From NCBI RefSeq assembly GCF_030687535.1, contig NZ_CP117437.1, positions 372,001 to 436,000 of the forward strand: a DNA stretch of 64,000 nucleotides, in the 5' to 3' direction. The notes below the pieces were generated by a model. It was not told the DNA's origin, did no database searches, and saw only the letters and a list, made by a program, of their open reading frames with translations. Shown piece after piece: positions 45,846 to 57,238 of the stretch. Position 1 is the first letter of the stretch; every line of letters begins with the position of its first letter. The stretch comes from Pseudomonas sp. FP2335. GTDB taxonomy: Bacteria; Pseudomonadota; Gammaproteobacteria; Pseudomonadales; Pseudomonadaceae. Both the position numbers and the translations under genes were made by a program.

Positions 45846-47516
45846 GTGACCAAGCCTACTAAATACCGTGACGTAGAAATCCGCGCCGCCCACGGTAACA
45901 AGCTCACCGCCAAAAGCTGGCTGACTGAAGCGCCGCTGCGCATGCTGATGAACAACCTCGACCCACAAGTGGCCGAGAACCCGAAAGAACTGGTGGTGTA
46001 CGGTGGCATTGGCCGTGCGGCGCGCAACTGGGAGTGCTACGACCAGATCGTCGAAAGCCTCACCAACCTGAACGACGACGAAACCCTGCTGGTGCAATCC
46101 GGCAAGCCGGTCGGCGTGTTCAAGACCCACAGCAACGCCCCGCGCGTACTGATCGCCAACTCCAACCTGGTGCCGCACTGGGCCAGCTGGGAACACTTCA
46201 ACGAACTGGATGCCAAGGGCCTGGCCATGTACGGCCAGATGACCGCCGGCAGCTGGATCTACATCGGCAGCCAGGGCATCGTCCAGGGCACCTACGAAAC
46301 CTTCGTCGAGGCCGGGCGCCAGCATTACAACAGCGACCTGACCGGCCGCTGGGTGCTCACCGCCGGCCTCGGTGGCATGGGCGGTGCACAACCGCTGGCG
46401 GCTACCCTGGCCGGCGCGTGCTCGCTGAACATCGAGTGCCAGCAGGTCAGCATCGATTTCCGCCTGGCCAGCCGCTACGTCGACGAGCAAGCCACCGACC
46501 TCGATGACGCCCTGGCGCGCATTGCCAAATACACCAAGGAAGGCAAGGCGATCTCCATCGCGCTGCTGGGCAATGCCGCCGAAATCCTGCCGGAACTGGT
46601 CAAGCGCGGCGTACGCCCGGACATGGTCACCGACCAGACCAGCGCCCACGACCCACTCAACGGCTACCTGCCCGCCGGCTGGACATGGGACGAATACCGC
46701 GCCCGCGCCAAGACCGAACCGGCCGCCGTGATCAAGGCCGCCAAACAGTCGATGGCCGTGCATGTCAAAGCCATGCTGGACTTCCAGAAACAAGGCATTC
46801 CGACCTTCGACTACGGCAACAATATCCGTCAGATGGCCCAGGAAGAAGGCGTGGAAAATGCCTTCGACTTCCCTGGCTTCGTCCCGGCCTACATCCGCCC
46901 ACTGTTCTGCCGTGGCATCGGCCCGTTCCGCTGGGCGGCCCTGTCCGGCGACCCGCAGGACATCTACAAGACCGACGCCAAAGTCAAAGAGCTGATCCCC
47001 GACGACGCCCACCTGCACAACTGGCTGGACATGGCCCGCGAGCGCATCAGCTTCCAGGGGCTGCCGGCGCGCATCTGCTGGGTTGGCCTGGGCCAGCGCG
47101 CCAAACTCGGCCTGGCGTTCAACGAAATGGTACGCAGCGGCGAGCTGTCGGCGCCGGTGGTGATCGGCCGTGACCACCTCGACTCCGGCTCGGTGTCCAG
47201 CCCGAACCGTGAAACCGAAGCCATGCAGGACGGTTCCGACGCTGTGTCCGACTGGCCACTGCTCAACGCCTTGCTCAATACCGCCAGCGGCGCGACCTGG
47301 GTTTCGCTGCACCACGGCGGCGGTGTGGGCATGGGCTTCTCCCAGCACTCCGGCATGGTGATCGTCTGCGACGGCACCGACGAAGCGGCCGAGCGGATTG
47401 CCCGCGTGCTGCACAACGACCCGGCGACCGGAGTGATGCGTCACGCCGATGCCGGTTACCAGATCGCGATCGACTGCGCCAAAGAGCAGGGCCTCAATCT
47501 TCCGATGATCAAGTAA
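45846..47516 (+). CDS. hutU: Urocanate hydratase
   Basis: HutU hydrates urocanate to imidazolonepropionate using tightly bound NAD+ as electrophile. The 556-residue protein has the NAD-binding glycine-rich [14 protein letters not shown] near residue 178, the conserved Cys-containing [13 protein letters not shown] near residue 353, and the C-terminal [17 protein letters not shown]. The GTG start is set by GAGGAG at 45830-45835. It opens the main hut run and its promoter carries sigma-54 and HutC sites. Confidence 0.98.
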   Translation: MTKPTKYRDVEIRAAHGNKLTAKSWLTEAPLRMLMNNLDPQVAENPKELVVYGGIGRAARNWECYDQIVESLTNLNDDETLLVQSGKPVGVFKTHSNAPRVLIANSNLVPHWASWEHFNELDAKGLAMYGQMTAGSWIYIGSQGIVQGTYETFVEAGRQHYNSDLTGRWVLTAGLGGMGGAQPLAATLAGACSLNIECQQVSIDFRLASRYVDEQATDLDDALARIAKYTKEGKAISIALLGNAAEILPELVKRGVRPDMVTDQTSAHDPLNGYLPAGWTWDEYRARAKTEPAAVIKAAKQSMAVHVKAMLDFQKQGIPTFDYGNNIRQMAQEEGVENAFDFPGFVPAYIRPLFCRGIGPFRWAALSGDPQDIYKTDAKVKELIPDDAHLHNWLDMARERISFQGLPARICWVGLGQRAKLGLAFNEMVRSGELSAPVVIGRDHLDSGSVSSPNRETEAMQDGSDAVSDWPLLNALLNTASGATWVSLHHGGGVGMGFSQHSGMVIVCDGTDEAAERIARVLHNDPATGVMRHADAGYQIAIDCAKEQGLNLPMIK

Positions 47517-47520
47517 CCCA

Positions 47521-47628
47521 ATGTGGGAGCGGGCTTTTGTGGGAGCGGGCTTGCTCGCGAAAGCGGACTTTCAGTCAATGCATCTGTAGCCGACCCACCG
47601 TATTCGCGAGCAAGCCCGCTCCCACATT
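47521..47628. repeat. REPIN with duplicated left arm
   Basis: The left side has two successive copies, TGTGGGAGCGGGCTT then TTGTGGGAGCGGGCTTGC, facing one full complementary unit at the right. It lies between hutU and the permease gene. Confidence 0.9.
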
Positions 47629-47674
47629 TGATCTGCGCTGATCTAGATAACAATCCACCAGAGGTTGAACCGAC

Positions 47675-49123
47675 ATGGCTGCAAATGACACCACCCCGTT
47701 GATCGAGAAACGTTCGATCGACTACATCCCGGAAGCGGAAAGACACGGTCGTCTGTTCAGCCAATTCACCCTGTGGATGGGGGCCAACCTGCAGATCACC
47801 GCGATTGTCACCGGGGCCCTGGCCGTGGTGCTGGGCGGTGATGTGTTCTGGTCGTTGATCGGTCTGTTGATCGGCCAACTGATCGGCGGTGGCGTGATGG
47901 CGTTGCATGCGGCGCAAGGGCCCAAGTTGGGCCTGCCGCAGATGATCTCCAGCCGGGTGCAGTTCGGGGTGTACGGCGCGGCGATTCCGATTGTGCTGGT
48001 GTGCCTGATGTACCTCGGGTTCACCGCCACCGGCACCGTGCTGTCCGGCCAGGCGCTGGGCCAGTTGTTTGGCGTCAGCGACAGCGTCGGCATCCTGATC
48101 TTCGCCAGTGTCATCGTGCTGGTCACGGTGCTCGGTTACCGGGTGATTCACTTCATCGGCCGCGTCGCCAGCGTCATTGGGGTGATCGCCTTTGTTTATC
48201 TGTTCAGCCGCCTGATGGGCCAGACGGACGTGGGTGCACTCCTGCAAATCCGTCACTTCAGCTGGAGCAGCTTTTTGCTCGCGGTGTCGCTCGCGGCGTC
48301 CTGGCAAATCGCCTTCGGCCCTTACGTGGCGGACTACTCGCGTTACCTGCCAAGCCGCACGTCGTCGGTGAAAACCTTCCTCGCCGCTGGCGCAGGTTCG
48401 GTGATCGGCGCCCAGGTGGCGATGATCCTCGGCGTGTTTGCCGCCGCCATGTCCAACGGCCAGTTCGCCGGGCATGAAGTGGCCTACATTGTCGGCTTGA
48501 GCGGCACGGGTGCCACGGCTGCGCTGTTGTACTTCAGCATCGCGTTCGGCAAGGTGACCATCTCCACGCTGAACTCCTACGGCAGCTTCATGTGCATCGC
48601 GACCATCATCAGCGGCTTTCGTGGTCGCCTGGAGGTCACGCGCCTGCAGCGCCTGGTGTTTGTGCTGGCCATCGTGGGTACGGCGACCCTGATCGCACTG
48701 CTCGGCCAGCACTCGTTCCTCGGCGCGTTCAAGTCGTTCATCTTGTTCCTGCTGGCGTTCTTCACGCCCTGGAGCGCGATCAACCTGGTGGACTACTACT
48801 GCATCACCCGCGAGCGCTATGACGTGCCGGCGCTGGCCGACCCCAATGGCCGCTACGGTCGCTGGAACCTGCTGGGTATCAGCGTCTATGTGTTCGGTGT
48901 GCTGGTGCAGTTGCCGTTCATCTCCACCAAGTTCTACACCGGCCCCCTGGTGGCCGCCCTGGGTGACGTGGATATTTCCTGGATCATCGGCCTGGTACTG
49001 CCCGCCGCCCTGTATTACGTGTGTGCGAAAAAATGGCACGGCAGCGTGCCCGATCAATTGATCCTGCCGGTAGAGCAGGGCGCTGCACCAACGACGACAA
49101 ACGGGCTGGTTGCACAAGCCTGA
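47675..49123 (+). CDS. NCS1-family permease of the hut locus (urocanate transporter HutTu-like)
   Basis: The 482-residue protein has about twelve membrane helices and NCS1 (cytosine/purine permease) features. These include WMGANLQITAIVTGALAVVLG in the first helices, QFGVYGAAIPIVL, and FVLFLLAFFTPWSAINLVDYYCITR late. In SBW25 the codB-like gene after hutU is described as a urocanate transporter; position and family agree here. RBS-like AGAGG precedes ATG. The next gene, hutX, starts 69 bp later. Confidence 0.82.
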   Translation: MAANDTTPLIEKRSIDYIPEAERHGRLFSQFTLWMGANLQITAIVTGALAVVLGGDVFWSLIGLLIGQLIGGGVMALHAAQGPKLGLPQMISSRVQFGVYGAAIPIVLVCLMYLGFTATGTVLSGQALGQLFGVSDSVGILIFASVIVLVTVLGYRVIHFIGRVASVIGVIAFVYLFSRLMGQTDVGALLQIRHFSWSSFLLAVSLAASWQIAFGPYVADYSRYLPSRTSSVKTFLAAGAGSVIGAQVAMILGVFAAAMSNGQFAGHEVAYIVGLSGTGATAALLYFSIAFGKVTISTLNSYGSFMCIATIISGFRGRLEVTRLQRLVFVLAIVGTATLIALLGQHSFLGAFKSFILFLLAFFTPWSAINLVDYYCITRERYDVPALADPNGRYGRWNLLGISVYVFGVLVQLPFISTKFYTGPLVAALGDVDISWIIGLVLPAALYYVCAKKWHGSVPDQLILPVEQGAAPTTTNGLVAQA

Positions 49124-49192
49124 TGGGACGTGGACATGGCTGGATGCCTACTGACTGCCGTAATCCATTTCAAGATTGGGAGCGTCACAACA

Positions 49193-50158
49193 ATGAAAAT
49201 GCATAAGACCCTGTTGGCCACCTTGTTCTCTGCTGGCGTGCTGGCATCAGCCGGTGCCCAGGCAGCCGGCTGGTGCGAGTCTGGCAAGCCGGTGAAGTTC
49301 GCCGGGCTGAACTGGGAAAGCGGCATGTTGCTAACCGACATCCTGCAAACCGTGCTGGAAAAAGGCTACGACTGCAAAACCGACAGCCTGCCAGGCAACT
49401 CCATCACCATGGAAAACGCCCTGAGCAGCAACGACATCCAAGTGTTTGCCGAAGAATGGGTGGGCCGCAGCGAAGTCTGGAACAAGGCCGAGAAGGCCGG
49501 CAAAGTCGTCGGCGTCGGCGCCCCGGTGGTGGGGGCTATCGAAGGCTGGTACGTGCCGCGCTACGTGATTGAAGGCGACGCCAAGCGCAAGCTGGAAGCC
49601 AAGGCCCCGGGCCTGAAAAACATCGCCGACCTGGCCAAGTACGCCGCCGTGTTCAAGGACCAGGAAGAACCGTCCAAAGGCCGTTTCTACAACTGCCCGG
49701 CCGGTTGGACCTGTGAGCTGGACAACAGCGAAATGCTCAAGAGCTACGGCCTGGAAAGCACCTACACCAACTTCCGCCCGGGTACCGGCCCGGCGCTGGA
49801 TGCGGCGGTGTTGTCGAGCTACAAGCGTGGCGAGCCGATCCTGTTCTACTACTGGTCGCCAACGCCGCTGATGGGCCAGGTCGATCTGGTCAAGCTGGAA
49901 GAAAAACCCGGCGTGGATAAAAGCGTGAGCATCAAGGTCGGCCTGTCCAAGACCTTCCACGAGCAGGCCCCGGAACTGGTGGCCGTGCTGGAAAAGGTCA
50001 ACCTGCCAATCGACCTGCTGAACCAGAACCTGGGGCGCATGGCCAAGGAACGAATTGAGTCGCCGAAACTGGCGAAGATCTTCCTCAAGGAACATCCTGA
50101 AGTCTGGCACGCCTGGGTGAGTGAAGACGCAGCCAAGAAAATCGACGCGGCCTTGTAG
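49193..50158 (+). CDS. hutX: Histidine-type ABC transporter substrate-binding protein HutX
   Basis: The 321-residue periplasmic protein has a signal peptide (MKMHKTLLATLFSAGVLASA) and a ProX/OpuAC-like fold (VKFAGLNWESGMLLTDILQ at the start; RFYNCPAGWTCELDN in the middle). Proteins of this class bind histidine, betaine or proline betaine; hut context points to histidine. The ATG at 49193 has GGGAG upstream and yields the signal peptide, so the upstream extension to 49130 is rejected. It starts the hutXWV transporter set. Confidence 0.9.
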   Translation: MKMHKTLLATLFSAGVLASAGAQAAGWCESGKPVKFAGLNWESGMLLTDILQTVLEKGYDCKTDSLPGNSITMENALSSNDIQVFAEEWVGRSEVWNKAEKAGKVVGVGAPVVGAIEGWYVPRYVIEGDAKRKLEAKAPGLKNIADLAKYAAVFKDQEEPSKGRFYNCPAGWTCELDNSEMLKSYGLESTYTNFRPGTGPALDAAVLSSYKRGEPILFYYWSPTPLMGQVDLVKLEEKPGVDKSVSIKVGLSKTFHEQAPELVAVLEKVNLPIDLLNQNLGRMAKERIESPKLAKIFLKEHPEVWHAWVSEDAAKKIDAAL

Positions 50159-50230
50159 GTCAAGCGTGCCCGGCTACCCTGAGAGGTCAGCCGGGCGCCT
50201 GGCTACAACCCATTGGATCGAGAGCACGCT

Positions 50231-51078
50231 ATGTTTCCTGAGAGTTTTACGTTTTCCATCGCCGACTGGGTCAACGGTTGGGTGGACTCACTGGTCACCA
50301 ACTACGGCGATGTGTTCCGGCACATCTCCGACACCCTGTTGTGGGCCATCGTCAACCTGGAAGGGCTGCTGCGCACGGCGCCCTGGTGGCTGATGCTGGC
50401 CATCGTCGGCGCTGTCGCCTGGCACGCCACGCGCAAGGTCGTGACCACGGCGGTGATCGTCGGTTTGCTGTTTCTGGTGGGGGCGGTCGGCCTGTGGGAC
50501 AAGCTGATGCAGACCCTCGCGCTGATGATGGTCGCCACGGTGATCTCGGTGCTGATCGGCATTCCGCTGGGCATCCTCTCGGCACGCAGCAATCGCCTGC
50601 GTTCGGTGCTGATGCCACTGCTGGACATCATGCAGACCATGCCCAGCTTCGTGTACTTGATCCCGGTACTGATGCTGTTCGGCCTGGGCAAGGTCCCGGC
50701 GATTTTCGCCACGGTGATCTACGCCGCGCCACCGCTGATCCGCCTGACCGATCTGGGCATCCGCCAGGTCGACGGCGAAGTCATGGAAGCCATCAACGCT
50801 TTTGGTGCCAACCGCTGGCAGCAACTGTTCGGCGTGCAACTGCCGCTGGCGCTGCCTAGCATCATGGCCGGGATCAACCAGACCACCATGATGGCCCTGT
50901 CGATGGTGGTGATCGCCTCGATGATCGGTGCCCGTGGCTTGGGTGAAGACGTACTCGTCGGCATCCAGACCCTCAACGTCGGGCGTGGCCTTGAAGCCGG
51001 CCTGGCGATCGTGATTCTCGCAGTGGTCATCGACCGCATTACCCAGGCCTATGGTCGTCCACGGCATGAGGCGAGCAA

Positions 51079-51082
<4 letters not shown>
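50231..51082 (+). CDS. hutW: Histidine ABC transporter permease HutW
   Basis: The 283-residue permease has six or so membrane helices and the ABC-2-unrelated BPD_transp_1 EAA loop ([27 protein letters not shown]). It is ProW-like. The start is the ATG at 50231 ([14 protein letters not shown]) with GAGAG upstream; a TTG six codons earlier is less likely. Its stop overlaps the hutV ATG (ATGA). Confidence 0.93.
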
Positions 51083-51903
<821 letters not shown>

Positions 51904-51932
51904 GCCAAGAAATGCGGTGCGGCTGCTGGCCT

Positions 51933-51999
51933 CTTCGCGGGCAAGCCCGCTCCCACACTTGGAATGCATTCCCCCTGTGGGAGCGGGCTTGCTCGCGAA
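51933..51999. repeat. REP pair in reverse arrangement
   Basis: TTCGCGGGCAAGCCCGCTCC at the left and its near complement at the right point outward around a short centre with GGAATGCATTCC. Same arrangement as the pair at 32082-32163. It lies between hutV and hutH1. Confidence 0.88.
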
Positions 52000-52040
52000 G
52001 ACGTCGGCAACGCTGCACAAGAATCAACGAAGGTATGAAG

Positions 52041-53549
52041 ATGTCCCAGCCAACAAAAATCACTATCGCGGATACGCCATTGCACTGGCAGGACGTGGTC
52101 GCCGTCGCCCGCCACGGTGCGGTCCTCGAACTCTCCGGCCAGGCCTGGGCACGCATCGACAACGCCCAAGCCATCGTGCAGCGCATCGTCACCAGCGGCG
52201 AGCGTGCCTACGGGGTGAACACCGGCCTGGGCGCGTTGTGCAATGTCTCGCTCGCCGGCGAGCAACTCAGCCAGCTGTCTCGCAACACCCTGCTCAGCCA
52301 CGCCTGCGGCGTCGGCCCGGTGCTCAGCGACGAGCAGACCCGCGCGATCATCTGCGCCGCCATCATCAATTACAGCCAGGGCAAATCCGGCCTGCACCCG
52401 CAGGTGGTGCACGCGTTGCTGGCACTGCTCAACCACGGCATCACGCCGCAAGTGCCGTCCCAGGGTTCGGTGGGTTACCTGACCCATATGGCCCATGTCG
52501 GCGTGGCGCTGCTGGGTGTCGGCACGGTGAGCTATCGCGGGCAGATCGTTCCGGCGCAACAGGCCCTGAGCGCCGAAGGCTTGCAGCCGGTGGTGCTGGG
52601 CGCCAAGGACGGCCTGTGCCTGGTCAACGGCACGCCGTGCATGACCGGCCTGAGCTGCCTGGCCCTGGCTGATGCGCACCATTTACTGCAATGGGCCGAC
52701 GTCATCGGCGCCATGAGTTTCGAGGCTCTGCGCGGCCAGATCGACGCGTTCGATGAGCACATCATCGCCCTCAAGCCGCACCCCGGCATGCAGCACGTCG
52801 GCAGCAATTTGCGCGCGTTGCTCGACGGCAGTGAAGTGATCGCCAGCAGCAAAGGCCTGCGCACCCAGGACGCGTTGAGCATCCGCTCGATCCCGCAGAT
52901 CCACGGCGCCGCCCGCGATCAAGTCGAGCACGCCACGCGCCAGATCGAAACCGAACTCAACAGTGCCACCGACAACCCGCTGCTGCTCGGCACGCCGGAG
53001 AATTACCGCGTCGTATCCCAGGCCAACCCCCACGGTCAGTCGGTCGCGCTGGCGGCGGATATGCTCGCCATCGCCATGGCCGAGATCGGCTCGGTGGCCG
53101 AGCGTCGCCTGGACCGCCTGATCAACCCCCATGTCAGCGGCTTGCCGGCGTTTCTCGTCAGTAACCCCGGGGTCAATTCCGGGATGATGATCGTGCAGTA
53201 CGTCGCCGCGTCCCTGTGCGGGCAGAACCGCCAGCTGGCGCAACCGGCGGTGCTCGACAATTTCGTCACCTCGGGCCTGCAGGAAGACCACTTGAGCATG
53301 GGCACCAACGCCGCACTCAAGCTGCACCAGGTGCTGGCCAACGTCACCCAGATCCTTGCCATCGAGTACCTGCTGGCGGCCCAGGCGTTTGAATTCCTCA
53401 AGGACCGGCGCTTCGGCGCCGGCACCGACCGCGCCTGGCGCTTGCTGCGTGAAGTCGTCCCAGCCTATGAGCAGGATCGCTGGCTGGCGCCGGATATTGC
53501 CGCTGCCGCCCAGTTGCTCAAAGACACCGCATTACCCGATTTGCACTAA
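52041..53549 (+). CDS. hutH1: HutH1, histidine ammonia-lyase paralogue lacking the MIO triad
   Basis: The 502-residue protein aligns with aromatic amino-acid lyases along its length ([38 protein letters not shown]). The MIO site is altered: QGSVG (residues 141-145) runs directly into YLTHMAH, where HutH2 has [15 protein letters not shown], so exactly Ala-Ser-Gly is missing. Catalytic Tyr (HutH2 Tyr281) is Leu279 and Phe (HutH2 Phe330) is Pro330, while the active-site Glu region QEDH is kept. Without MIO it should not deaminate histidine by the known mechanism. The ATG at 52041 has AAGG seven bases upstream. It ends 23 bp before hutH2. A regulatory or heteromeric role is inference. Confidence 0.9.
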   Translation: MSQPTKITIADTPLHWQDVVAVARHGAVLELSGQAWARIDNAQAIVQRIVTSGERAYGVNTGLGALCNVSLAGEQLSQLSRNTLLSHACGVGPVLSDEQTRAIICAAIINYSQGKSGLHPQVVHALLALLNHGITPQVPSQGSVGYLTHMAHVGVALLGVGTVSYRGQIVPAQQALSAEGLQPVVLGAKDGLCLVNGTPCMTGLSCLALADAHHLLQWADVIGAMSFEALRGQIDAFDEHIIALKPHPGMQHVGSNLRALLDGSEVIASSKGLRTQDALSIRSIPQIHGAARDQVEHATRQIETELNSATDNPLLLGTPENYRVVSQANPHGQSVALAADMLAIAMAEIGSVAERRLDRLINPHVSGLPAFLVSNPGVNSGMMIVQYVAASLCGQNRQLAQPAVLDNFVTSGLQEDHLSMGTNAALKLHQVLANVTQILAIEYLLAAQAFEFLKDRRFGAGTDRAWRLLREVVPAYEQDRWLAPDIAAAAQLLKDTALPDLH

Positions 53550-53572
53550 AAACAATTCAAAGGAGTAGGAAT

Positions 53573-55105
53573 GTGACTGCGCTAAACCTGATCCCCGGCC
53601 AACTGAGCCTTGCCCAACTGCGGGCCATCTACCAGCAGCCGGTGACCCTCAGCCTGGATAACAGCGCCTCGGCGCAGATCGAAGCCAGCGTGGCGTGTGT
53701 CGAGCAGATTCTCGCCGAGAACCGCACCGCCTACGGTATCAACACCGGTTTCGGCCTGCTGGCATCGACCCGTATCGCCAGTGAAGACCTGGAAAACCTC
53801 CAGCGGTCCCTGGTGCTGTCCCATGCCGCCGGTGTGGGCGAGCCGATCAGCGATGCGCTGGTGCGGCTGGTCATGGTGCTCAAGGTCAACAGCCTCAGCC
53901 GGGGCTTCTCCGGGATTCGTCGCCAGGTGATCGACGCGTTGATCGCGCTGATCAACGCCGAGGTGTATCCGCACATTCCGTTGAAAGGCTCGGTGGGGGC
54001 TTCCGGCGACCTGGCGCCGTTGGCGCACATGTCCCTGGTGCTGCTGGGCGAAGGCAAGGCGCGCTACAAGGGCGAATGGCTGCAAGCCAGCGACGCGCTC
54101 AAAGTCGCCGGTCTGACCCCGTTGACCCTCGCCGCCAAAGAAGGCCTGGCGCTGCTCAACGGCACCCAGGTGTCTACCGCGTATGCCCTGCGCGGCCTGT
54201 TCGAAGGCGAAGACCTGTTTGCCGGCGCACTCGCCTGCGGCGGCCTTACCGTGGAAGCGGTGCTGGGTTCGCGCTCGCCGTTCGACCCACGTATCCACGC
54301 GGCGCGTGGCCAGCGGGGGCAGATCGATGCGGCCGCGGCCTATCGCGACCTGCTGGGCGAAAGCAGCCAGGTGTCGCAGTCGCACCAGAACTGCGACAAG
54401 GTCCAGGACCCGTACTCCCTGCGCTGCCAGCCGCAAGTCATGGGCGCCTGCCTGACCCAGTTGCGCCAGGCAGCCGAAGTGCTCGTGGTGGAAGCCAATG
54501 CCGTGTCGGATAACCCGCTGGTGTTCGCCGCCGAAGGCGACGTGATTTCCGGCGGTAACTTCCACGCCGAGCCGGTGGCCATGGCCGCCGATAACATGGC
54601 GCTGGCCATCGCTGAAATCGGCTCCCTCAGTGAGCGCCGCATCTCGTTGATGATGGACAAGCACATGTCCCAACTGCCGCCGTTCCTGGTCGGCAATGGC
54701 GGGGTCAACTCCGGCTTCATGATCGCCCAGGTGACTGCCGCCGCACTCGCCAGCGAAAACAAGGCACTGGCCCATCCCCACAGCGTCGACAGCCTGCCGA
54801 CCTCCGCCAACCAGGAAGACCACGTATCCATGGCCCCGGCTGCCGGCAAGCGTCTGTGGGAAATGGCCGAGAACACCCGTGGCATCCTGGCCGTGGAGTG
54901 GTTGGCCGCATGCCAGGGCCTGGACCTGCGCGAAGGCCTGAAAACCTCGCCGAAGCTGGAACAGGCGCGTGGCATCCTGCGCAGCAAAGTGGCGTTCTAC
55001 GATAAGGACCGCTTTTTCGCGCCGGACATCATCGCCGCCAGCGAACTGCTCGCCAGCCGCTGCCTCAACGAGCTGCTGCCGGCCCAGTTGCTGCCGAGCC
55101 TGTAA
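53573..55105 (+). CDS. hutH2: Histidine ammonia-lyase HutH2 (canonical)
   Basis: HutH2 eliminates ammonia from histidine to give trans-urocanate. The 510-residue protein carries the full catalytic set: MIO-forming Ala143-Ser144-Gly145, Tyr in YGINTGFG, Tyr281 in VQDPYSLR, Phe330 in GGNFHAEP, and the Glu in [10 protein letters not shown]. Numbering is one above the P. putida enzyme. The start is GTG after AGGAGTAGGA; an ATG-TGA pair overlaps it out of frame. It lies 23 bp after hutH1. Confidence 0.98.
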   Translation: MTALNLIPGQLSLAQLRAIYQQPVTLSLDNSASAQIEASVACVEQILAENRTAYGINTGFGLLASTRIASEDLENLQRSLVLSHAAGVGEPISDALVRLVMVLKVNSLSRGFSGIRRQVIDALIALINAEVYPHIPLKGSVGASGDLAPLAHMSLVLLGEGKARYKGEWLQASDALKVAGLTPLTLAAKEGLALLNGTQVSTAYALRGLFEGEDLFAGALACGGLTVEAVLGSRSPFDPRIHAARGQRGQIDAAAAYRDLLGESSQVSQSHQNCDKVQDPYSLRCQPQVMGACLTQLRQAAEVLVVEANAVSDNPLVFAAEGDVISGGNFHAEPVAMAADNMALAIAEIGSLSERRISLMMDKHMSQLPPFLVGNGGVNSGFMIAQVTAAALASENKALAHPHSVDSLPTSANQEDHVSMAPAAGKRLWEMAENTRGILAVEWLAACQGLDLREGLKTSPKLEQARGILRSKVAFYDKDRFFAPDIIAASELLASRCLNELLPAQLLPSL

Positions 55106-55107
55106 TG

Positions 55108-55176
55108 TGTGGGAGCTGTCGAGCCCCAGCGTGGCTGCAACACGGCAGCACTGGCGATGGCAAGCCAGCTCCCACA
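55108..55176. repeat. REPIN (GTGGGAGCTG type), degenerate
   Basis: TGTGGGAGCTGTCGAGCC faces GGCAAGCCAGCTCCCACA, 69 bp in all, with an inner inverted GTGGCTGC/GGCAGCAC-like stem. It lies between hutH2 and hutI. Confidence 0.8.
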
Positions 55177-55211
55177 GGGATGAGTTTCACCGACCACTGA
55201 CGGAGGCGTTG

Positions 55212-56417
55212 ATGAAAACGCTATGGCAACACTGCCACATTGCGACCCTGGCCCACGGCAAATACTCGATCATCGAGGATGGGGCTCTGGTCACGGCAGG
55301 ATCGCTGATTGAATGGATCGGCCCACGCAGCGACGTGCCCGCAGCGGACTACAGCGCTATCCATGACCTGCAAGGCGCCTGGGTGACCCCCGGGTTGATC
55401 GACTGCCACACCCACACGGTGTTCGGCGGCAATCGCAGCGGCGAATTCGAGCAGCGCCTTGAAGGCGTGAGTTACGCCGAGATCGCCGCCAAGGGTGGCG
55501 GTATTGCCAGCACCGTGCGCGCCACCCGTGCCGCCAGCGAAGATGAGCTGTTCGACAGCAGCCACAAACGCCTGCGCAGTTTGTTGCGCGACGGTGTGAC
55601 CACGGTGGAGATCAAGTCCGGCTACGGCCTGGACCTGGCCAATGAACGCAAGATGCTGCGGGTGGCCCGTCGCCTCGGCGAGGCACTGCCGGTCAGCGTG
55701 CGTGCCACCTGCCTGGCGGCCCATGCGTTGCCGCCGGAGTACAAGGACCGCGCCGACGACTACATCGAGCACATCTGCGGCGAAATGCTGCCGGCCCTGG
55801 CGGCGGAAGGGCTGGTTGACGCGGTGGATGCGTTCTGCGAATACCTGGCGTTTTCCACCGAGCAGGTGGAGCGCGTGTTCAAGGTCGCGCAACAACTGGG
55901 CTTGCCGGTCAAGCTGCATGCCGAGCAGCTCTCGTCACTGCATGGTTCCAGCCTGGCGGCGCGTTACCAGGCGTTGTCGGCGGATCACCTGGAATTCATG
56001 ACCGAAGCAGACGCCATCGCCATGGCCGCCGCCGGCACCGTCGCCGTGTTGCTGCCGGGCGCGTTCTACTTCCTGCGGGAGACCCAATTGCCGCCGATGG
56101 ATGCCCTGCGCAAACACGGTGTGAAGATCGCCATCGCCAGCGACCTCAACCCCGGCACCTCGCCGGCGTTGTCGGTGCGCCTGATGCTGAACATGGCCTG
56201 CACCCTGTTCCGCATGACCCCGGAAGAAGCCCTGGCCGGCGTCACCCAGCACGCGGCCACCGCCCTGGGCATGGGCGATACCCACGGTTCGTTGGAAGTA
56301 GGCAAGGTCGCCGACTTTGTCGCCTGGCAGATTGATCGCCCGGCCGACCTGGCTTACTGGCTGGGCGGCGAGCTGGATAAACGCGTCGTGCGCCATGGCG
56401 TCGACGTCACCGTCTAA
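55212..56417 (+). CDS. hutI: Imidazolonepropionase
   Basis: HutI hydrolyses 4-imidazolone-5-propionate to N-formiminoglutamate. The 401-residue amidohydrolase has metal motif [13 protein letters not shown] near residue 70, the conserved [23 protein letters not shown] near residue 237 and Asp in [11 protein letters not shown] near 315. The ATG at 55212 follows CGGAGG. The frame is open far upstream into hutH2 but this is the family start. It is followed 11 bp later by hutG. Confidence 0.97.
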   Translation: MKTLWQHCHIATLAHGKYSIIEDGALVTAGSLIEWIGPRSDVPAADYSAIHDLQGAWVTPGLIDCHTHTVFGGNRSGEFEQRLEGVSYAEIAAKGGGIASTVRATRAASEDELFDSSHKRLRSLLRDGVTTVEIKSGYGLDLANERKMLRVARRLGEALPVSVRATCLAAHALPPEYKDRADDYIEHICGEMLPALAAEGLVDAVDAFCEYLAFSTEQVERVFKVAQQLGLPVKLHAEQLSSLHGSSLAARYQALSADHLEFMTEADAIAMAAAGTVAVLLPGAFYFLRETQLPPMDALRKHGVKIAIASDLNPGTSPALSVRLMLNMACTLFRMTPEEALAGVTQHAATALGMGDTHGSLEVGKVADFVAWQIDRPADLAYWLGGELDKRVVRHGVDVTV

Positions 56418-56428
56418 GGAGCAATGCT

Positions 56429-57229
56429 GTGGATAAGGTTCTGAACTTCAAACGAGGCCGCGTGCCGCTGCTGATCAGCATGCCCCACGCCGGCCTGCGC
56501 CTGACGCCTGCGGTGGCGGCCGGGCTGATCCCCGAGGCGCAAAGCCTGCCGGACACTGACTGGCATATCCCGACGCTGTATGACTTTGCCGAGGACCTCG
56601 GCGCCAGCACCCTGGCTGCCGAATATTCGCGCTTTGTGATCGACCTGAACCGCCCGTCCGACGACAAGCCGCTGTACGTCGGTGCCACCACCGGGCTGTA
56701 CCCGGCGACGCTGTTCGACGGCGTGCCGCTGTTCCGTGAAGGCCTGGAACCGAGCAAGGCCGAGCGCGCCACCTATCTCGAGCAGATCTGGGGCCCGTAC
56801 CACCAGACCCTGCAAGACGAACTGACGCGGCTCAAGGCCGAGTTCGGCTACGCCTTGCTCTTCGATGCCCACTCGATCCGCTCGGTGATCCCGCACCTGT
56901 TCGACGGCAAGCTGCCGGACTTCAACCTCGGCACCTTCAACGGCGCCGCTTGCGACCCCGCGCTGGCCAGCCAGCTGGAAGCCATCTGCGCCGAGCATCC
57001 GCAATACACCCACGTGCTGAACGGGCGCTTCAAGGGCGGGCACATCACCCGTCACTACGGCAACCCGGCGCAGGACATTCATGCGGTGCAGCTGGAGTTG
57101 GGGCAGTGCACGTACATGGAAGAGGTCGAGCCGTTTCGGTATCGGGCGGATCTGGCTGAGCCGACGCGGGTGGTGCTCAAGCAGTTGCTGGAACGGTTGT
57201 TGGCCTGGGGGCAACAGCGTTACGGCTGA
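56429..57229 (+). CDS. hutG: N-formylglutamate deformylase
   Basis: HutG hydrolyses N-formylglutamate to glutamate and formate, the last step of the five-step pathway. The 266-residue protein has the FGase signature LLISMPHAGLRLTP near residue 10, LFDAHSIRS near residue 148 and HITRHYGNPAQDIHAVQLELGQCTYM near the C-terminus. The start is GTG with GGAG seven bases upstream; an out-of-frame ATG at 56424 is too close to the ribosome site. It ends the hut run. Confidence 0.96.
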   Translation: MDKVLNFKRGRVPLLISMPHAGLRLTPAVAAGLIPEAQSLPDTDWHIPTLYDFAEDLGASTLAAEYSRFVIDLNRPSDDKPLYVGATTGLYPATLFDGVPLFREGLEPSKAERATYLEQIWGPYHQTLQDELTRLKAEFGYALLFDAHSIRSVIPHLFDGKLPDFNLGTFNGAACDPALASQLEAICAEHPQYTHVLNGRFKGGHITRHYGNPAQDIHAVQLELGQCTYMEEVEPFRYRADLAEPTRVVLKQLLERLLAWGQQRYG

Positions 57230-57238
57230 AATCGCTGT

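Noticed and set aside
52464..52490. Missing Ala-Ser-Gly in HutH1 as an assembly or sequencing error
   Set aside because: The gap is in frame and exact, and two distant catalytic residues are also replaced, so a local error does not explain it.
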